From Plutella xylostella (taxonomy: Eukaryota > Arthropoda > Insecta > Lepidoptera > Plutellidae), in contig NC_063995.1 in the NCBI RefSeq assembly GCF_932276165.1, forward strand, positions 8,618,001-8,682,000: 64,000 nucleotides of DNA. Reading direction: 5' to 3'. Within the stretch, counting starts at the first letter, position 1, and each line of letters opens with the position of its first letter. Positions 22,209 through 34,400 of this stretch are shown here, piece by piece. Position numbers and translations under genes: made by a program. A model generated the notes under the pieces. That model saw only the letters and a list, made by a program, of their open reading frames with translations. It made no database searches and had not been told where the DNA came from.

Positions 22209-22458
22209 ATTTTATTTGACTCCAATTGCCCCCAGGGTGATCACCATTACCCCTACGTTGGTGTAATGGGAGTCAAATCTGTTTTTTTTTTTAACTCTTA
22301 TAATTTCCAAAGTTGACTGCCAAAGTGACTGAAATTGATTTCTAATGATAGTTTAATAAGCAAATTATGATAGTACGCAGTTATAATAAATACTTTCTTT
22401 TTAATTAAAATTTTATTTGAGTTCTCGCTTAAGTGACCCCCATTACCCTCTTTTACCC

Positions 22459-25400
22459 TACTGCGTTCACTCCCATCAAAGCTCAATCATCAAGACCTGG
22501 CAACTGTCGAGTGGCCACCTAATCATGCGCTTTTGCTTATTTTTAATTACAGAAATTATCTTAGCGAGCCTTTTCTCCAACTGGTCCACAGATTATGTAG
22601 AACTGGTCCGCAACTTGTAGAACTGGCGCTTAATACTTACATATAAGATCTGGCTAAAGCGAAACTGCATGTGACTCATCAAGAGTAGACGAGTACACGA
22701 CAGTACATAGGTACTTAGACTTGTTTTTCTATATTTTTTCGATCTCGAATGTCGCTGCAATGAGAATGAATGGCGCATTTTAAACTTAAACTTTGGCTTC
22801 ATAAATTAGATGTTGTTGGAAGTTTATGCTTACACAAGTTTAAGCATTAATTAATTATACAAATTGGGAGAGAGATTACTAAAATATGCAGAGTGCAAAA
22901 GCTCGACAAATTAAGTTAATCCAGGAGATCTCCTGGATAAACTGAACGAAAAAAACATAAATACTCAAAATGACTCAAAAATGTGCTTTGTGCATTTCCG
23001 GTATGGAAAATTGATTGTGGACACAAAAAATTACATTCTATACACATGCAAAACCGTTCATCATCTGGCTTCATGTTAACTTGGATAATCCGATGTAAAT
23101 TAAGCCACGTTCCGTGGACATGTGATCTCAATAATCAGATCGGTATTGTTGTGTTCGGCGATCGGCGGCGGCGGGGAAGTGGCGGGGTCATCGAGTAGAC
23201 GCCTGTAGTCTGTGCGGCGGCTACAATTGTCACAATACATCCACACAATAACAGTTTATCGACAAGTCTAGTGGCGGTGTTAGGGCGTATACACGTAGAA
23301 CACTGGCTTCTATTGCTGATGCAAATACACTTTATTAATATGTAGGTACGTACTGCCTAACTCCACGCGCTGAAGTGACGCTGAAGTGCTGAGGTTTTCA
23401 TTCAGCGCTTGAAAAGCTGACGCTGGTTCGGCTACAGAGGGAAAGACACTACGATGGTTCAGCTATAATAAGTATAAACTGACAGATCAGTGCTGTTAGC
23501 ATAATATTTTATACGTGTACACGCCCTTAGGTAATATTTGATTCTATGGGTCGTTGTCTCTCACATGATAAACACTTGCATCTCTCGTCTTCGTTACTTT
23601 GTCGTCTTTCGAACGTTAAGTATCTGCATGATTCTATGAGAACCGGTGATCCTTGGCTGATGTTTTTTGAGCCTAAATTTATTTTCCTGGATTCCGTTTA
23701 GCATCTTATATCACGTTACTGTCATGGAGCACACTATTCCCAACAGCTTATACGGGTTGTAAAAGTAACCTATTTCATAATGTATTCTACAATATTATTG
23801 TTATCACAGTTATAATATATCTGATAGTGCCCGTTCATTGTAACACCATTGATGATGGTTTGCATACACATTTGTTTTGATCCAAGAGTGTAATGTAGCG
23901 TAGCGTGACGCGCATAGTCCGGTCCTATGAGCATGTACCCATATATGAGTACTTCAGTCAGTGTTGTCGAGTGTTTGGTCACATTGAGAGTAAGTACTCG
24001 CAGTTGGAAAAAACCGCGACCTCGTATTGATCCCTCGGCATTCTCGAATAACGGATCTTCGCATTGATAAATTTGTCCCAAGCATTGGTCAGGTATGCAG
24101 TAAGTACATTTCACTTTTTATTGGTTCCAGCATTCATGTCACCTAACTGATTGGTACGACCGGCGACACTTCCTAGACTGCAGGAAAAAATATGATAAAT
24201 CCTTATTAATTGAATGATTGTGTGATGTGATGAAACAGCTGAGCTGAGATTACTACAATGGGGTATTTTTAAATGAAAAGCCACACAACACGACTACTCT
24301 ATTACGATCGCTGTCACATCAGTGGATCTAAATATAATTAGCGGACAATGAAGTGCAGTTTTTCTGTTGTAACTTTTATCAAGCTTGTATCATAATAAGT
24401 ATTGAGGCATGTTTTATTTTAAAGGTATTTTTGTCAATGATAAGTAAGTATACCAAGTAACAAGATCGAATTAAAATTGATCTAACACTGGAAATGTAAA
24501 TTTTTGCTTCTAAAGTGCATGCTTAAAACTCTTCCAACGCTATGACCTGAATCCTGCTACGAATTCATATTTTTTTGTCTATATAAGAACGAAGTTAATT
24601 AATTTGTTTGAAATCTCTATATAAAACATCATTGATTAGAATGCAAATGAACAAATCAAGGCATAATTGGTATAAATCTCTTTAAATTCCCATCATTTGT
24701 ATAACAAATAGCAATAGAATTAAATAAGTCTGGGTACATTATTATCTAGGTACTTATGCAAGCCAGCTACTGAAGTTTTTGTTTCTCTTGCAATAGTATT
24801 TCACAAACACTTCATCACACACATGCACACATACATACAAAAACACACATACACACACACACTCACCCCCGCTTGCGTATGTAAATTATGTAATATTTTT
24901 AATTTTTTTTTGTTTTTGTAAATTGTAATCATAGTTCTTATTCTAAATTAATTAATTTTATAATTGTATACATATATTAATTTCATAATTCATAATTGTA
25001 TATATATTATTATTATTATATTTTTTGGCCTTCAATGTAGATACCTTAGTTATTAAAAATATTTAAGCTCTTATATTTTGGTGTATAGTCGAAACATGTA
25101 ATTGGCATTTTAGTTGTAAGTTCTTTAGTGATAATTTATTTTTAAAATAATGCTGTTTGTTTTGCTAATAAATAAAATAAAATAAAATAAAATAAAATAA
25201 AATAAAATAAAATAAGTATTGCATTCAGTATTGAAGCTGTTTTATTTGGAATAGTATAAATAGTTCTGTAGTTGTGGCCCGTTTTTTATGTACAAATTAA
25301 GGGGTATTATTATAAGGTAGTCTCCAGGCTGTATACATAATTATATACCTACATTATGCATTATTTATTACGCATATCTATGTAAACTTTGTTTATTTTA

Positions 25401-25690
25401 TTTCATAATTAACCCTTTCGATCGGTACAGGAAAATCACCCCTTTTTTACAATTAACGGGTTTGATACTTGTCTAAAAAATATAGTAAGTATTGGTATGG
25501 TATGGAGCGTACATTTGGATATCGACGTTTCGACTGGTCCACTCAATGATAAAATCGTTCATCAAGAAGTAGGAGTGAAAAGTGGCACAAGCAAATATAG
25601 CTTGTATTTACAGGTTATACTTATGTAAACTTTCCTATAAACCGTAATTTAAACATTGTAAATAGATCTACCCTGTGATGGCGGTTTTTC
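22459..25690. other. Intergenic stretch between the pogo element and the promoter region of gene B
   Basis: No recognised gene. A 20-bp perfect palindrome (ATCCAGGAGATCTCCTGGAT) lies at 22919-22938. An open minus-strand frame at 23770-24114 has no ATG start, several cysteines and no recognised family; it is probably chance. A CA-rich stretch at 24.81-24.86 kb is followed by AT-rich sequence ending in an AAATA repeat at 25167-25214, which together look like a LINE 3' end. The rest holds nothing I can name. Confidence 0.4.
25167..25214 (+). repeat. AATAAA/AAAAT microsatellite, possible LINE tail
   Basis: About nine units of AATAA/AAATA in tandem follow an AT-rich non-coding stretch. Such pentamer tails are common at LINE 3' ends in insects, but no LINE protein is present upstream. 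Confidence 0.6.
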
Positions 25691-25769
25691 TTAATTGCCA
25701 CAGTGTGACTAGCGCCTCGGGGCCCACACTCGCTATCCGCCGCTGCCGCCGCGCGCTGGCGCCGCCGCC

Positions 25770-25890
25770 GGTCACGTGAGCGGTGCATGCCCGCCTCGGT
25801 GCGCTCATTAACTTCTAAGTAGGGTATTTTGTTGCAGGCTCGCTAATCCGGCTGCTGGGCTATAAATAGTCGGCGTGGTTGGCGATGGAG
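25770..25890 (+). promoter_or_regulatory. Candidate promoter upstream of gene B
   Basis: Inside a GC-rich island (25690-25990) lie an E-box CACGTG (25773) and a clean TATA box CTATAAATAG (25859-25868). Position and strand fit transcription toward gene B, whose ATG is about 770 bases downstream. A 68-codon proline-rich frame starts at 25885 (MEAILGRLGPLPARARE) and could be a leader ORF or an alternative first exon. Function is inferred. Confidence 0.35.
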
Positions 25891-26637
25891 GCTATACTTG
25901 GAAGGCTCGGACCGTTACCGGCGCGGGCGCGGGAACCGGCCGCCGGCGCCGCCCCGCCGCCGCCGCCGCCGCCGCCGTGGGTCGCGGTGTATCGACCCCT
26001 TCAACCATCTACTTTTTTCCTCTCGACCACATCCACTCGACATGGCTGTTACGTATTAACTTTGATGAATCATCGAAATACATGAGCTGGAAATAAATAA
26101 CAAGTTAACTCCTTTATAAATATGTAATGTCGAGCTGTGCTCGATTATAAATATTTAAAATTCCGTCGTTAGGTTGTTGGTACAGCGCATTTGCTTTTAG
26201 AGGTCTTTGTGTTTGATATTTTCGTCTAGTTTTCATCGTTGTTCGTCATCATAGTTGGAAAATTTTGAATACCTAGGATGAGTATGTTTTAGACGGTACT
26301 AGGTTTACAGAATCGCCTTTATAGTTTCCCGCTGGAATTCGGGGATAAAAAGTTGCTTATAGGAAGCACTTCGTGATAGTATCAAATATGATTGTAGAAT
26401 CATAAATAATGTGTAGACTTTGATTATATACATTAGATTGAACGCTCAGTTTGTGGCAGTCAAATAATTTTATATTGCTTCTTCAGAAAAAAACTTTAAC
26501 GCTTTAATTCTGAAAAGTCATCAAAGTGACTATGACATTGCGACAAAATTAAAATTTATTTATTTACATTTCAAAATTAATAGTGTAGCACCAAGTCCTT
26601 ACAGCGAACTCAGAGATGCAAGCAGTCGCGCTCAACA

Positions 26638-29066
26638 ATGGACCCAATTGAATGCGAAATGGACGAGAACCCGGTAAGGTTTGAAATAGATCAATCGTTT
26701 GATGTCATGCAGTTTATTGAATATTGAATATTTATAGTGTCGTATCAATAATGTACGTATGCGATATTCTCAGAAGCGAGGCGAGGGCGGCGGCGGCGGC
26801 GGCGGTGGCGGCGCGGCTGAGCCCGACGACCGCGCTTCCATGAACTCACTCATACTCTGGAATATTACCAAGGCTTTGGAACAGAATCCGAACATGAATT
26901 TAGAGGTTAATATATTATGTTATTGTGTGCTGATAATCTTAGTTTTCAGAAGAGCTTTTCATGTTTTGCCACTTTTGAGTGCGAATCATCATCATCATCA
27001 TCATCAGGTTCTGGGATCCCTAATCAGGGACATAGGGCTCGAAGTGTAGATTTCCACTCTGACCGGTCCTGTGCCATGCCTTCGACTTCGTGCCAGCTCA
27101 TGCCGAGGGCGGCTGCCTCCTGCACGACAGTGCGACGCCACGTGGTTTTTGGCCGTCCCCTCTTTCGCTTGCCAGATGCAGCCCACTTTGTCAGGGCGAT
27201 TTTGGGTGGATGGTCTTCGGATCTCCGCAGCGTATGGCCAATCCAGCTCCACTTCTTAAGCCGAATTTCCGAGTCAATTCTCCTCTGGTTGGTCAGTCTC
27301 CATAACTGTGCGAATACCCTAACTATATAGCGCTACATCGGCATAGTTGGTATTTATACTATAACCTCTATAACTAGCTATTCTCGCGAGCTTCGCTTCG
27401 CCTTTAAAAGTTTTCTCGTGAGAAATCCGCGATAAACATAAGGACTTTCTTACAAACTTAAGCCAAGTTTCATGATTGTAGCTTGAGCCGTTTGGGATGT
27501 GTGTTGATGCCCTATCAGTCACTTTCTTCATTGGGTTATTTGCAAGTAGACCGGATCCTTTCAGGAGGTGATAGAGGAAGGCATTTCCAGTCGATTATAC
27601 CCTATAATGTATTATCAGAATCCTAACTAATATTATAAATGCGAAAGTAACTGTGTCTGTCTGTCTGTCTGTCTGTCTGTTACTCTTTCACGCCAAAACT
27701 ACTGAACGGATTTGAATGAAATTTGGTATACATATGGTATAGACCCTGGGAAAGAACATAGGCTACTTTTTATCCCGGAATTCCCATGGGAAAACTTTTT
27801 AAGGCGAAGCGAAGCTCGCGGGCACAGCTAGTAATATACAGGGTTATTGGTTAGTAGACCTGATCCTTTTAGGAGGTGATAGAGGAAGGCATTTCCAGTC
27901 GATTATACCCTATAATGCATTATCCGAAACTTAACCATTTCTAAGATATTTAATATTCAAAGATTTTTTGAATTTTTGTTAAAATTTCATGTTTAAAACC
28001 GAAAATAAAAAAAACTAGCCATATTTCAATACTTTTTTTGTTTGTTTAGCATTAGTAACATCTTAATAAACTAATTAAAATAATCAAATATGCATTATTC
28101 GACTTAAATTAGACACAATACCTCAAAATAGATAAACATTTCTAAAAAATATTCAAAACCTAAAAACAAATAAGTTAAATTAAAAAAGAATTTCATATAA
28201 CAATTTTTTGTGCATTTCAGCTTAAAAGCATTGTCAACTTATAAGCTTTCAAATGAGATATTTCAATATCAAATCGATTTAGGTATCACTAAGATATGGC
28301 CAAAACAATCAGAGAAGGCGGAGAAAACTCAACAGGGGTTTCCATACTAAAGTGAACAGGACTGAAAACCATCACACTTTTTACCTTTAAATTGCGCTAA
28401 TTTTGTTAGTTTTTCTGTTGAATTTTGTCCGCCTTCTCTGATTGTTTTGGCCATATCTTGGTGATACCTAAATCGATTTGATATTGAAATATCTCATTTG
28501 AAAGCTTATAAGTTGACAATGTTTTTAAGCTGAAGTGCACAAAAAATTGTTACATGAAATTCTTTTTTAATTTAACTTATTTGTTTTTAGGTTTTGAATA
28601 TTTTTTAGAAATGTTTATCTATGAGGTATTGTGTCTAATTTAAGTCGAATAATGCATATTTGATTATTTTAATTAGTTTATTAAGATGTTACTAATGCTA
28701 AACAAACAAAAAAAGTATTGAAATATGGCTAGTTTTTTTTATTTTCGGTTTTAAACATGAAATTTTAACAAAAATTCAAAAAATCTTTGAATATTAAATA
28801 TCTTAGAAATGGTTAAGTTTCGGATAATGCATTATAGGGTATAATCGACTGGAAATGCCTTCCTCTATCACCTCCTAAAAGGATCAGGTCTACTAACCAA
28901 TAACCCTGTATATTACTAGCTGTGCCCGCGAGCTTCGCTTCGCCTTAAAAAGTTTTCCCATGGGAATTCCGGGATAAAAAGTAGCCTATGTTCTTTCCCA
29001 GGGTCTATACCATATGTATACCAAATTTCATTCAAATCCGTTCAGTAGTTTTGGCGTGAAAGAGTA

Positions 29067-29103
<37 letters not shown>

Positions 29104-31496
29104 TTTTTTTTTTTTTTTTTTTTTCTAAATGAAAACTATTTACGCAGACAGACAGACACAGTTACTTTCGCATTTATAATATTAGTTAGGATTAGTTAGG
29201 ATTAGGACTAGCTGTGCCCGCGAGCTTCGCTTCGCCTTAAAAAGTTTTGCCATGGGAATTCCGAGATAAAAAGTAGCCTATGTTCTTTCCCAGGGTCTAT
29301 ACCATATGTATACCAAATTTCATTCAAATCCGTTCTGTAGTTTTGGCGTGAAAGAGTAACAGACAGACAGACAAACAGACACAGTTACTTTCGCATTTAT
29401 AATATTAGTTAGGATTAGGATTGTATAGATAGATAATTTAAATAATTAGGTATCATTTGCTGGCACAGGGCGCGTTGCGTGAGGTGTCGCAGCTCGTGAG
29501 CAGCAGCGCGTACGGCGCCGTGTCGCGCGCGCTGGCCAGCGAGCAGCGCCACCTGGCCTGCGCGCTGCTGGCCTGGCAGCAGCTCGGCCACCGCCGCGTC
29601 GACAGCCTGCTGCAGTAAGTAGCAAGTAGTAGTAGTGGCAGCACGTACGGCGTATAGGAGTACTTAAGTTTAAGCAATCTGCTTGCTGAAGAAAACATTC
29701 TAAGTATCTATAGTCCAACGAGTCATATTTGATGAAACATAATATAATATAAGCAATTACGTCCCTAACATGGTCAATTATCTTTTAGTGATGTCCGGTA
29801 TACAGTGATCCGGGTAATATCTAGCCATACCACGATCGTCGGTAAACAACGTGGGTGAACTTTCCTATTCCTTGATATGGCTAAACGAGAGTTTATAAAT
29901 AGCGTAGACTAAATAATAAATACTCGAATTATTGACAGGTTGGTCGAATCTAGAGAGAAAGCTAAAGCCCACGTTGCGTCGCTTATACAAGAAGTGCACG
30001 GAGAGGCAGAGCAGCAGCAGCCTGTACAGTTTAAGAACTACAGCGATTGTGTGATTCAAACTTCCCATGTGGGAATGAATGGGAGCAGGCCGTCGGTGAT
30101 GGGGCCGGTGGTGACGCTGCCGGCGCTGCCGAGGCCGAGGCTGTGGACGCAGCCAGGCTGTGCACGGCCGCGGGCCTCAGCGCAGCCCAGCCTCGAGCGT
30201 CCGTGGGCGTCCCCGCCGTGCCTCGCGCGGCCGCTGGTCATGCGCGTGGAGGACAGCTCGGGGCAGGCGCCCACCACCTCTCGTCGGGTCTGCTGTAAGG
30301 GACCACCGAAGCCGTCGTCGGCTCTCCCTCGCCCGCCGCTGAGAGCTCCTTCTTCAAATAACAATCAATTGGTAAGATTGGTGCTGATTTTACATACCTA
30401 CTTAGGTATAATATGTCTCTGTAATCAGAAATAATTGGACAAAACTTACACAACGTAGCAATGAAAAGTGCCTACCTATCTACCTTAATTCTTAAAATAT
30501 GGCGGGACTTCTTTCATTTTAAAAACTTCCAGCAACAGAGATGCTGCAAACGAAGGAGCAGAGACGCGAATGCGGCAGAGTCGTTCGCGAGTGGCCCCGA
30601 CGAAGCGGCCGACGAGGAGTCAGTGACGTCAGCGGAGGAGGGCGAGCCGGCGGGCGAGGTGGCGGCGGAGCTGCGCGCGCGCACGCGGCAACTGGCGCGG
30701 CGGCAGGCGCAGCGCGCCGAGCTGCTGCAGCGCGCCGAGGCCGCCTGGCAGGACCTCGAGCGGGGCTTCCAGAAGAAACTGCAGCTCTCTAAGGAAAAGG
30801 AGGAGAATATCGCTAAACAGGTGAGCATGTGCCAGAGGTTTTTGTCGTCTATTACTTACTTGTACACGGAATTTTTTTTCTTACAAATTGGAAACGGACA
30901 ATCGCTGTACGGTAACTATAATATCATTTATGTGCTTTGGTTCTAGCTGGGGCATGTAGAAGAAGAATACGAGGAGTACAAGAAAGTGACGAGTGAGTTG
31001 GATGAAAACTTAAAGACGCGGATAGCCGCGGTGGAGGCAGAGAAGAGCAAACTCATGGAGATGGAGAAGGCTATGTGCGAGCTGGCCTGCACCCGGCATC
31101 AGCTCAACGAAGATGCCAATAAGAAGAAGGGGACATTGTCGAAGCAGCAATGCAATTGCTTACAGTATGAAAGAGACAATCAGGTTTGTAGCATGTAAAG
31201 GTTATCATTTTTGATTCAATTATAATTATGGTCCTGGAATGTTTTCGTATGCTATTTAGATTACTTACCTTAGAATATACTATTTTATATCCTGTGCAAC
31301 CGTTTTGCAGTTCAAAGAAGAGCAAGCAAAGAACAAGATGAACAGCGTGAAGAATGACCTGGAAGCCGCTAGACTGCTGGCGCTGGAGGCCGAGCGTGTG
31401 CGGGCCAAGGAGCTGAAGGACATCAAGAACTCCATCACACAGACCGCCGCCGCTTTGAAACGCGAGGAAGATGAGAACGACACTCGGACGGAACAG
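26638..31496 (+). CDS. Gene B exons 1-7: Gly-rich start and coiled-coil region (residues 1-486)
   Basis: Exon 2 begins KRGEGGGG with a GGC run and ends NPNMNLE. Exon 3 is very GC-rich and Ala/Leu-rich. Exon 4 carries a basic, Pro-rich, low-complexity tail (about residues 150-245). Exons 5-7 are helical with high Glu/Lys/Arg/Ala content, e.g. ELLQRAEAAWQDLERGFQKK, VEEEYEEYKKV and EAARLLALEAERVRAKELKD, which is typical of coiled coils. Introns 2 and 7 hold mobile elements. Confidence 0.8.
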
Positions 31497-34400
31497 GTAA
31501 GCCACTACTCAATTCTATTTCCTACTAATATTATAAATGCGTAAATTTGTGAGTATGTGTGTATGTTTGTTACTTGTTCACGCCAAAACGGCTGATCCGA
31601 TTGAATATAATATGTTCGGTATAATGAAATTTGGTATGGAGTTAACTGACACACTAGATTATCACATAGGCTACTTTTTTTTCGTGGAATTCCCACGGGA
31701 AAACAATTTAAGGCAAAGCGAAGCTCGCGGGAACAGCTAGTACACAGTACCGTAAAAATGTTTATAAGTAGTAAAATATTATTATTTTTATTGGGTTTTG
31801 ACTTGATTTATGTTCCTAAGTACTTTACTTGGAACTGGGTTTATCCAAGCCAATCATAAAATAAAGTATTATTAATGTCCATTAATATTGATATTTCCTA
31901 TAAGCTATCGTCATTGCAGGCTACAATCATGTTTTTTCGTATAAAAACGCCTGATGCCGGCAATATTGCAAATTATAATTATTAAAAATGATTTTGTATG
32001 ATCGTGTATTTAATTATCCCAAATAGGTAACCATCACAGGTTATATTTATAAAGATGACATTAAAAAAATAAGCAAATCATGATGATTTAAATATCAAAA
32101 TCCTGCGATGATTTCGAAAAGTTCTTCTCATCATTGATATGCACAATAAAGACATTATCTTAGCGAAAAAATATTTTCACGGTGATATGTTTCCTCAATA
32201 TTTAACTTGATACAAGAAAACTAATGCACACATGACTTTCTTGATACTTTAAATTAATCAAACAGAGTTTATTTGTCTATGCTATGCTTCTGCAAATATG
32301 CTGTAAGCCAAAGCAATATACATTTGCACGGGAGGAGGATGCATAGTAAATTGTGTGAGTACCTACCTACTTTTATTAGGTTACTTATAGTATTAGGCGC
32401 TTTGCTCATATTTATTTATGTCTCAAGCTGTTATAATTTGTACTGTAAAGGATTAGATTCAGTAATTATTATGAAAGTTAACCGTGACAATGCGCAATTA
32501 ACCATCACAGATACAAAAGGAGGGATATTGCTGCTTAGATTATAATAATAGATAGGTACGGTGGCCTGCGCCTAAAAGTATACAGGCGGAGTTTTTAAAA
32601 TAGCGATCCCTGATGATGAAGGGACCAGCTACATCTGTTATAAATCCGGGGACGTGTTGTGTGTGATGTGTGTAGCAGTGGTGTTTATGTGGATGTCCTT
32701 GAGCAGCATGTGAGCTTGAGATCGCTATTTTAAAAACTCCGCCTGTATACTTTTAGGCGCAGGCCACCGTACATACTAAATATGTGCATATAATCTTAAA
32801 ACAACTGTCCGGGCCACTGAAGCCACAAATATTGGCCGGGCGCCTGGTTGATGTAGCATAGTTCGTTTCACGCAACGAAACATTACACTTTATTTTCGAT
32901 ATAACGCTACCGTCAGGAGAACGCTACATTAGGTGAATAAAGTGGATACGTATATCGGTTCACGACATACTACGTATCTATTTACTGTTAGTTTAATGTT
33001 ATAGTACGCTAATAAATATAGCTTAGCAATTAATGTACAATTCTACTTGAAAAATAAGCTCTGGTCAATTTAAAAACCCAACATACGGATGGGGTACGGA
33101 TCCCCGTATCTGTATAAAAATTACTTAGCAACTTAAACTTTGTTCAAATCGTAGTTTAACTGTTGTGTAACAAAAGCCACGGACATTATAGCCACTGGAG
33201 TTGACTAGAGTGATAATTAAAGAAATACAAATTATACACTATAGCGACGGTGAATTCGAAACTATTACCACAAAAACTTAGACAGTATTTAACAGATGTT
33301 TAGCGCTGTCAAACGCCTAAAAAATCTGTCAAATTTAATTTTAAACACTTGTTAAACAGTTTTTAATGATTTTTGTGGTAGTACAGTCAGTATTTTCACA
33401 GTTGGAACAGCTGCGCAAGAAGAAGGAGCAGACGGAGAAGGCCCTCGGGGAGTGCAAGTTGGCGTGCGAGACCGCCGTGAGCGAGGCGCTGGAGGACCTG
33501 CGCCGCCGCCGCCTCGAGCTGGGGGACATGCAGGTCTGACACACACACGGTGGACATATCGTACAAATTCATATTCTGTTAGGAGTAGTTAGGACATGAA
33601 AGATGCATGATCAAAGTAGCACTAGCTGAGGGACATACAGGTCAGGAACTCTTCCTCATACATACAAGATGTTGCAAAAAGGATACACTGGTTATTAGGG
33701 TGGTACCTAGTATAAGTATCATACTTCCTCACACACGTAGGCTGAAAGGAAGGAAACGGAAGCACCAGTATAAAATGCACAGTGATCTAAATCATCGCCT
33801 CACAGCTAGCCGTTTATAATTGGAAAATAAGGTTTGCAATGGCGTGGAATAGATTCCACGTTTTCAGCTGTACTTTTACCGATCAAAGTGGATATGTGGA
33901 CATGATGCGTCGCATGATAGGTCGTTTTAAACGTGTTTTGATGACAGGTGACAGTGGCGGAGTGCCGCTGCCAGCTGCCCGAGGACGCCGCGGTGGAGGC
34001 GAAGCGCACGCCCTCGCTCGCCGTGGTCTGCTACTGCCCGCCCGACGGGAAGCCCTTGGCAAGTACCCGCTACTATCCTTTAGGTCCAGACTACTTCCCG
34101 AACATACAACTTCCCAAAAGGACAACTTGCTACAGTTACAACTTTATAAAAGGTCCTCTACATTGACTATGAGTAGGAGAGGCGAAAGTCCAACAAATTC
34201 CTGCACTATGGACGATACATTACAAGTTTATGAAGACTTAAAGCCTTTAAAACAGTACAAAATTCCACGTAACAAAGTCTACTTTCGCATTCCAGAAAGG
34301 TTGTTCATGCACGACCCTACGTTGCCGGCTGCTCACAGAGTTGCTGCACAGCCTGTTTGGAGGCCTTCAGGAGGAGCTCGGGCTGACGGGCTCCTCCATG

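Larger units (their letters stand above)
19873..22458 (+). mobile_element. Pogo-type DNA transposon, apparently complete
   Basis: A TA stands at each border (19871-19872 and 22459-22460). The left end GGGGAGAGTAGGGTAATGGG and the inverted right end GGGTAAAAGAGGGTAATGGG match imperfectly. One open transposase (20337-22208) fills the centre. A 15-bp motif GGGTAATGGGAGTCA recurs near both ends (19883, 19901, 20238, 20255 inverted, 22264, 22434 inverted, plus weaker copies at about 20281, 22217 and 22245). An AATAAA lies at 22385. The element sits between the 5' ends of genes A and B, so it does not interrupt an exon. Confidence 0.85.
27531..29425. mobile_element. Nested inverted-repeat complex in intron 2 of gene B
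   Basis: Order: a 90-bp copy of the foldback terminus (27531-27620), a MINE-like element in plus orientation (27621-27834), a 1,070-bp foldback (27839-28908), a MINE-like element in minus orientation (28909-29191, interrupted by a poly(T) fragment) and a second minus MINE-like copy (29209-29425). The MINE elements and foldback together form one inverted repeat from 27621 to 29191. Its age order is discussed under findings. Confidence 0.75.

Noticed and set aside
29084..29160. AGAC/GTCT repeats as a CRISPR-like or satellite array
   Set aside because: They are the microsatellite part of MINE-like elements, interrupted by a poly(T) retroposon end.
30047..30364. Alternative-frame Ala/Arg-rich ORFs over exon 4 of gene B
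   Set aside because: GC-rich shadows; only the frame joined to exons 3 and 5 fits phases 2 and 0.
32273..32545. 90-codon ORF with a hydrophobic run in intron 7 of gene B
   Set aside because: Looks like chance in AT-rich DNA; no homology signal.
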